Assembly: GCA_947448415.1 (NCBI GenBank)
Contig: CANFMT010000007.1
Location: forward strand, 1-64,000
From: Burkholderiaceae bacterium
GTDB lineage: Bacteria > Pseudomonadota > Gammaproteobacteria > Burkholderiales > Burkholderiaceae
Direction of reading: 5' to 3'
DNA length: 64,000 nt
In this document: piece by piece, positions 61,521 through 64,000 of the stretch
Layout of the letters: each line of letters opens with the position of its first letter
How positions within the stretch are numbered: position 1 is the stretch's first letter
Made by a program: the position numbers and the translations under genes
Notes under the pieces: model-generated
Told to the model about the DNA's origin: nothing
The model's database searches: none
Seen by the model: the letters and a program-made list of their open reading frames with translations, nothing else

Positions 61521-61874
61521 ATGCGATCTAACACTGCGCTGCCACCACTGATTAATCAGCCCCTATATTTGCAGATCCAAGGTCTTAAAGAACAGGTTGC
61601 TTTATCTGATCTAAAGAGGAGCTTAGTCAGCACCATGCCCACATACACGCTTGAAGAAAAGTTAGTGCTCTGGATTACCTCGCTCACGCCAGCGCAGCTA
61701 CAAAGGCCATACACGACCATAGAAGTCATCAAACTAGCATCACTCACTGGCAAATACCGAAACCAGCCTGCATTGCAACAAGTGGCCCAAATCTTACGCA
61801 AACACGGATTTGAGCATAAACGTAGCTGGACTAATGCAAGCCGAAATCAAAGATATTGGAAATTTAAAGGATAA
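61521..61874 (+). CDS. Small winged-helix-like island protein
   Basis: This 117-residue protein, after the ATG at 61521 with an AAGGGGA ribosome binding site, has a compact C-terminal half: 'YTTIEVIKLASLTGKYRN', 'LQQVAQILRKHGFEHKRSW' and 'NQRYWKFKG'. This pattern resembles the winged-helix tail found at the end of phage primases and VapE-type ATPases, here as a free-standing protein. It might bind DNA in the element's replication. It lies after the hairpin block and 3 bases before the next gene, with which it is surely co-transcribed. Confidence 0.7.
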   Translation: MRSNTALPPLINQPLYLQIQGLKEQVALSDLKRSLVSTMPTYTLEEKLVLWITSLTPAQLQRPYTTIEVIKLASLTGKYRNQPALQQVAQILRKHGFEHKRSWTNASRNQRYWKFKG

Positions 61875-61877
61875 GAA

Positions 61878-62438
61878 ATGTTGGGTACATCAAAAGATAT
61901 ACACATGAAAATCACTGCATATAGAGTTGTTGCAAAAATGGCTAGCATCACGATTCATAACCTACCTTTTAGCAATACGTACGATCACAATGAAGGCATC
62001 AAGAGCGGAAATTTATATTCTTACCAAATGGAACATTTACCAATTGAAGCCCAAATCATCCTGGCAGAACATCAACTAAATAAAGCGCGTGATTGTATTT
62101 TGTCGTGGAGGAAGAAGGATACTGAAAGCCGCATAAATACTCTTGTGGGGACTAATGATCGAGAGCGATATAGTATTTTCAAAAATGCGCCGGAATATCT
62201 GGGCACTCAAATGTATGCAGTATTGAAAGTTTTTGCTCAGATTGACCGAAGCACCGCCAAAGAGTGGCTTAGGTTAAACCGCAATTACAAGCTAGATATT
62301 AGCCAAATTGAGAGAAACTACCCAAATAAAACAGGGTGCTATAAAAAAAGAATGGCGGCTCTAACCCCAGTGCTGGTGCAATATCTTGATTTGGCTGATC
62401 AATACATCGCTAACTTGTTGCTGCATTACAAATCATAA
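61878..62438 (+). CDS. Hypothetical island protein
   Basis: I do not recognise this 186-residue protein. It is charged and mostly helical in appearance, with 'AQIILAEHQLNKARDCILSW' and 'YLDLADQYIANLLLHYK'. It has no signal peptide, membrane segment or obvious catalytic motif. It starts 3 bases after the winged-helix-like gene, with AAAGG just upstream, so translation is probably coupled. The shared transcript suggests a role in replication or maintenance of the element. Confidence 0.72.
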   Translation: MLGTSKDIHMKITAYRVVAKMASITIHNLPFSNTYDHNEGIKSGNLYSYQMEHLPIEAQIILAEHQLNKARDCILSWRKKDTESRINTLVGTNDRERYSIFKNAPEYLGTQMYAVLKVFAQIDRSTAKEWLRLNRNYKLDISQIERNYPNKTGCYKKRMAALTPVLVQYLDLADQYIANLLLHYKS

Positions 62439-62488
62439 AACACCCAAGAACTAAGAAGCGCTAGATTAGGTAGACGCAAATATAAGCC

Positions 62489-62902
62489 TTATTTACTAAG
62501 GAATTTATCCAACCATCCTTGCTTTGGGGCTTCCTTGCAAACATACTCCAATACGCTTTCTTCGGCTGTTTCCCTGGTGATATATTTCCAGTCTGCTTGA
62601 TCTAAGATCGTTTGCGGACCATCTGTATTTAAACCCTTATAAGCAGTACCAGCCAATCTACGAGCCTGAGTGGTCTTACAGTTGTATTCCTTCAGCTGTT
62701 TTGCTGACATGTTTGCGCTCCTGACAACAAGTTTTATCCAAGCAGTCACAATATCGCCATTACGCTTCAGAGAGGTCTTATCTACATATATATCCGCCGA
62801 ATCGTTGGAATTTACGCCTACCCACTTTGGATCAACAGCATTTTGACCAAAGGCTGCCCCTGCAAAAATCAAAAGATAAAAACAAATTAATAGTGATTTC
62901 AT
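62489..62902 (-). CDS. Secreted Adhesin_E-like protein
   Basis: This 137-residue protein has a clear signal peptide (MKSLLICFYLLIFAGAAFG then Q). The mature domain resembles the surface-adhesin protein E family: 'WVGVNSNDSADIYVDKTSL', a tryptophan-containing 'VTAWIKLVV', 'YNCKTTQARRLA' and a C-terminal Cys in 'EYVCK'. The two cysteines may form a disulfide. Small proteins of this fold are common and functionally undefined in Betaproteobacteria. The ATG at 62902 is chosen over one five codons upstream because it starts the signal peptide. It is the only minus-strand island gene seen. Confidence 0.78.
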   Translation of the reverse strand: MKSLLICFYLLIFAGAAFGQNAVDPKWVGVNSNDSADIYVDKTSLKRNGDIVTAWIKLVVRSANMSAKQLKEYNCKTTQARRLAGTAYKGLNTDGPQTILDQADWKYITRETAEESVLEYVCKEAPKQGWLDKFLSK

Positions 62903-63083
62903 GGAAACAAATAGCAAAGATTATTAATTTGATAAGTGTATCTCTTATAAAAAAGAAGTTAAAGTTAAGCAACTGATCCGCGCGCTACCCTTAGAAAAAA
63001 TTGCTTGTTTTACATAATATCCCTGCAAATATGTCATGCTGGTATTAGAAGTGATTTTTAACCCTTAACACTCTGCCTAAGGT

Positions 63084-63263
63084 ATGAAAACTCAACCTAA
63101 AACCAAATTCAACCCAAGTAATGACGGGCTTACCCTTAACGAAGTTGGGGCTGCCATGGGGGTCACCCGTGAGAGGGTTAGGCAGATCGAAGCCAAAGCC
63201 CTGATAAAGCTACGAAAGAAGCTGAATCATCAAAACATTCAACGCATTAGCCACATTCTCTGA
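63084..63263 (+). CDS. Free-standing sigma-70 region 4 protein (59 residues)
   Basis: This short frame translates to 59 residues with a near-perfect sigma-70 region 4.2: LTLNEVGAAMGVTRERVRQI from about residue 16, continuing EAKALIKLRKKL. The recognition helix TRERVRQIEAKAL is almost identical to that of housekeeping RpoD. No regions 1-3 are present and upstream DNA lacks a frame that could supply them. It may bind -35 elements or the RNA polymerase beta flap and act as a regulator. The ribosome binding site (AAGG) is only 1-2 bases from the ATG, which is poor. It is followed 19 bases later by another small gene. Confidence 0.75.
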   Translation: MKTQPKTKFNPSNDGLTLNEVGAAMGVTRERVRQIEAKALIKLRKKLNHQNIQRISHIL

Positions 63264-63282
63264 CCTTATTGGAATCAAATTA

Positions 63283-63648
63283 ATGAACAACCACGCCAAT
63301 CAAGTTAAGGAATTCTCATGGGATGCTTTTGATGAGTTTTTCTCCATTCAAAACATCATGGAAAGTCAGGGGCAATACCAAGAACTAGCTCTAGATGCGC
63401 TTAAGCAGATTCCGAGCAAAGAAGATAAGGCTAGGCTAATCACCTTGTTGGATTTACGCCTCATAACCCTGCTTGAGCTCTTACAAGGCCATGGTGACTC
63501 ATATAAAGATAAATCAGGCGCCTTAATTTTTGATGACACTATCGCTGCCAGATTGCAAATTAACAATGACCTCTGCTCATCACTTGGGCTTCCTCGAAAT
63601 AGGCGAGATCGTTTAAGTCGATTTCTTGAACAGTACGAATCCCTCTAA
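63283..63648 (+). CDS. Hypothetical island protein
   Basis: I do not recognise this 121-residue protein with confidence. It is acidic at the start ('FSWDAFDEFFSI') and helical throughout, and ends with 'DLCSSLGLPRNRRDRLSRFLEQYE'-type sequence (residues about 96-119). The last part loosely resembles the C-terminus of P27-like small terminase subunits, which would suggest a phage or satellite origin, but this is weak. It lies between the sigma-4 gene and the zinc-binding-like gene on the same strand. Confidence 0.65.
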   Translation: MNNHANQVKEFSWDAFDEFFSIQNIMESQGQYQELALDALKQIPSKEDKARLITLLDLRLITLLELLQGHGDSYKDKSGALIFDDTIAARLQINNDLCSSLGLPRNRRDRLSRFLEQYESL

Positions 63649-63684
63649 GTGATTGCCAGCTTATAACTATTTTAAGGAGTCCAC

Positions 63685-64000
63685 ATGGGCGGCATAGACA
63701 AACAAAAACCCGTAAATCACCAATTTCTCAACTGTGAACTTGAATTTGAATGTCCAATGAATTGGTTTGATCTGACGCCCACCCATGATGCTAAGGTTAA
63801 ATATTGTGAAGCATGCAACAAAGATGTTCACCTTTGCGTTACGCAGGAAGATTTGGATGCCCATGCCGAACAAAGGCACTGTATTGCATATTTCAAAGAC
63901 CCAGACTTAAGCACACGTTTTAAGTTACAACGTGAAGTTTGCGAAACTCTAGTCCCGGGCAACAGAGTAAGAATGCTAACGGGATATCCAGCAGTAACCA
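63685..64000 (+). CDS. Cysteine-rich zinc-binding-like protein, cut by the window end
   Basis: The frame opens at an ATG with an AAGGAG ribosome binding site 5 bases upstream and stays open to the window end (at least 105 residues). Its N-terminal part has 'CPMNWFDLT', 'VKYCEACNKDVHLC' and 'HAEQRHCIAYF'. This Cys/His pattern recurs in many uncharacterised bacterial proteins and probably binds zinc. The following part is not recognised and the C-terminus is missing. It continues the small-gene run of the island. Confidence 0.7.
   Translation, partial: MGGIDKQKPVNHQFLNCELEFECPMNWFDLTPTHDAKVKYCEACNKDVHLCVTQEDLDAHAEQRHCIAYFKDPDLSTRFKLQREVCETLVPGNRVRMLTGYPAVT

Larger units (their letters stand above)
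57824..64000. mobile_element. Left end of an integrated genomic island (right end outside the window)
   Basis: After the complete pntB gene the content switches from conserved metabolic genes to a tyrosine integrase, a PrimPol/helicase-type replication protein, several small unrecognised genes and structured non-coding DNA. Gene density drops and strand use becomes mixed. No tRNA lies at the junction. The left border is inferred to fall in 57824-57982. The right border and flanking repeat are not visible, so the element type is unresolved. Confidence 0.78.

Noticed and set aside
61265..61531. 88-residue frame across the hairpin block after the replication gene
   Set aside because: The sequence is dominated by the inverted-repeat arms, has an unlikely composition and overlaps the ribosome binding site and start of the next gene.
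62991..63033. Promoter of the sigma-4 gene
   Set aside because: Candidate -35/-10 pairs match only about half of the consensus positions, so none is reported.

Overview
The window looks like the chromosome of a free-living betaproteobacterium of the Burkholderiaceae, most likely Polynucleobacter. The reasons are the protein sequences, the moderate GC content, the very short intergenic gaps, the ATGA-type overlaps, an orphan Bug-type solute-binding protein, a DUF3579 protein, split PntAA/PntAB transhydrogenase subunits and a glcDEF cluster. The genus is inferred from recall; no database was searched.

Positions 1-57823 are dense core genome. In order they hold: a cold-shock protein and a DUF192 protein; a Bug protein; ppnP; argF-argG; a DUF3579 protein; rpsT; murJ with a SirB1 protein; a DedA protein; miaA; purM; a run of AI-2E-type permease, hda, HAD phosphatase, pcnB, folK and panB; the chaperone block hrcA-hemH-grpE-dnaK-dnaJ on the minus strand; nadK-recN; glnE; yhdP, a nitrilase-type amidase and tldD; aroG; a cobalamin adenosyltransferase; glcDEF with yggS and proC; ubiA-recG; queA-tgt-yajC-secD-secF; waaA-purB; a glutathione S-transferase; mnmA; and pntAA-pntAB-pntB. 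Two convincing sigma-32 (RpoH) promoters drive grpE and dnaK. Several rho-independent terminators separate convergent or adjacent units.

From about 57824 to the window end the content changes to an accessory island. It holds a tyrosine integrase just after pntB and a PrimPol-like/RecA-like replication protein preceded by a structured non-coding leader. Next come a 256-bp hairpin block with a duplicated stem-loop unit, a small winged-helix-like protein and an unrecognised 186-residue protein. They are followed by a secreted Adhesin_E-like protein on the opposite strand, a 59-residue free-standing sigma-70 region 4 protein, an unrecognised 121-residue protein and the start of a cysteine-rich zinc-binding-like protein cut by the window end. 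The right end of the island is not in view, so its class (satellite, prophage remnant or integrated plasmid) stays open.

A second signal runs through the core. Many operon-leading genes lack a Shine-Dalgarno sequence and have a -10-like hexamer 6-7 bases before the ATG, the geometry expected for leaderless mRNAs.

No tRNA, rRNA, CRISPR array or insertion sequence was seen. No stretch longer than 300 bases lacks a gene. The longest non-coding stretches are 58970-59227 and 61265-61520, both inside the island and both structured.
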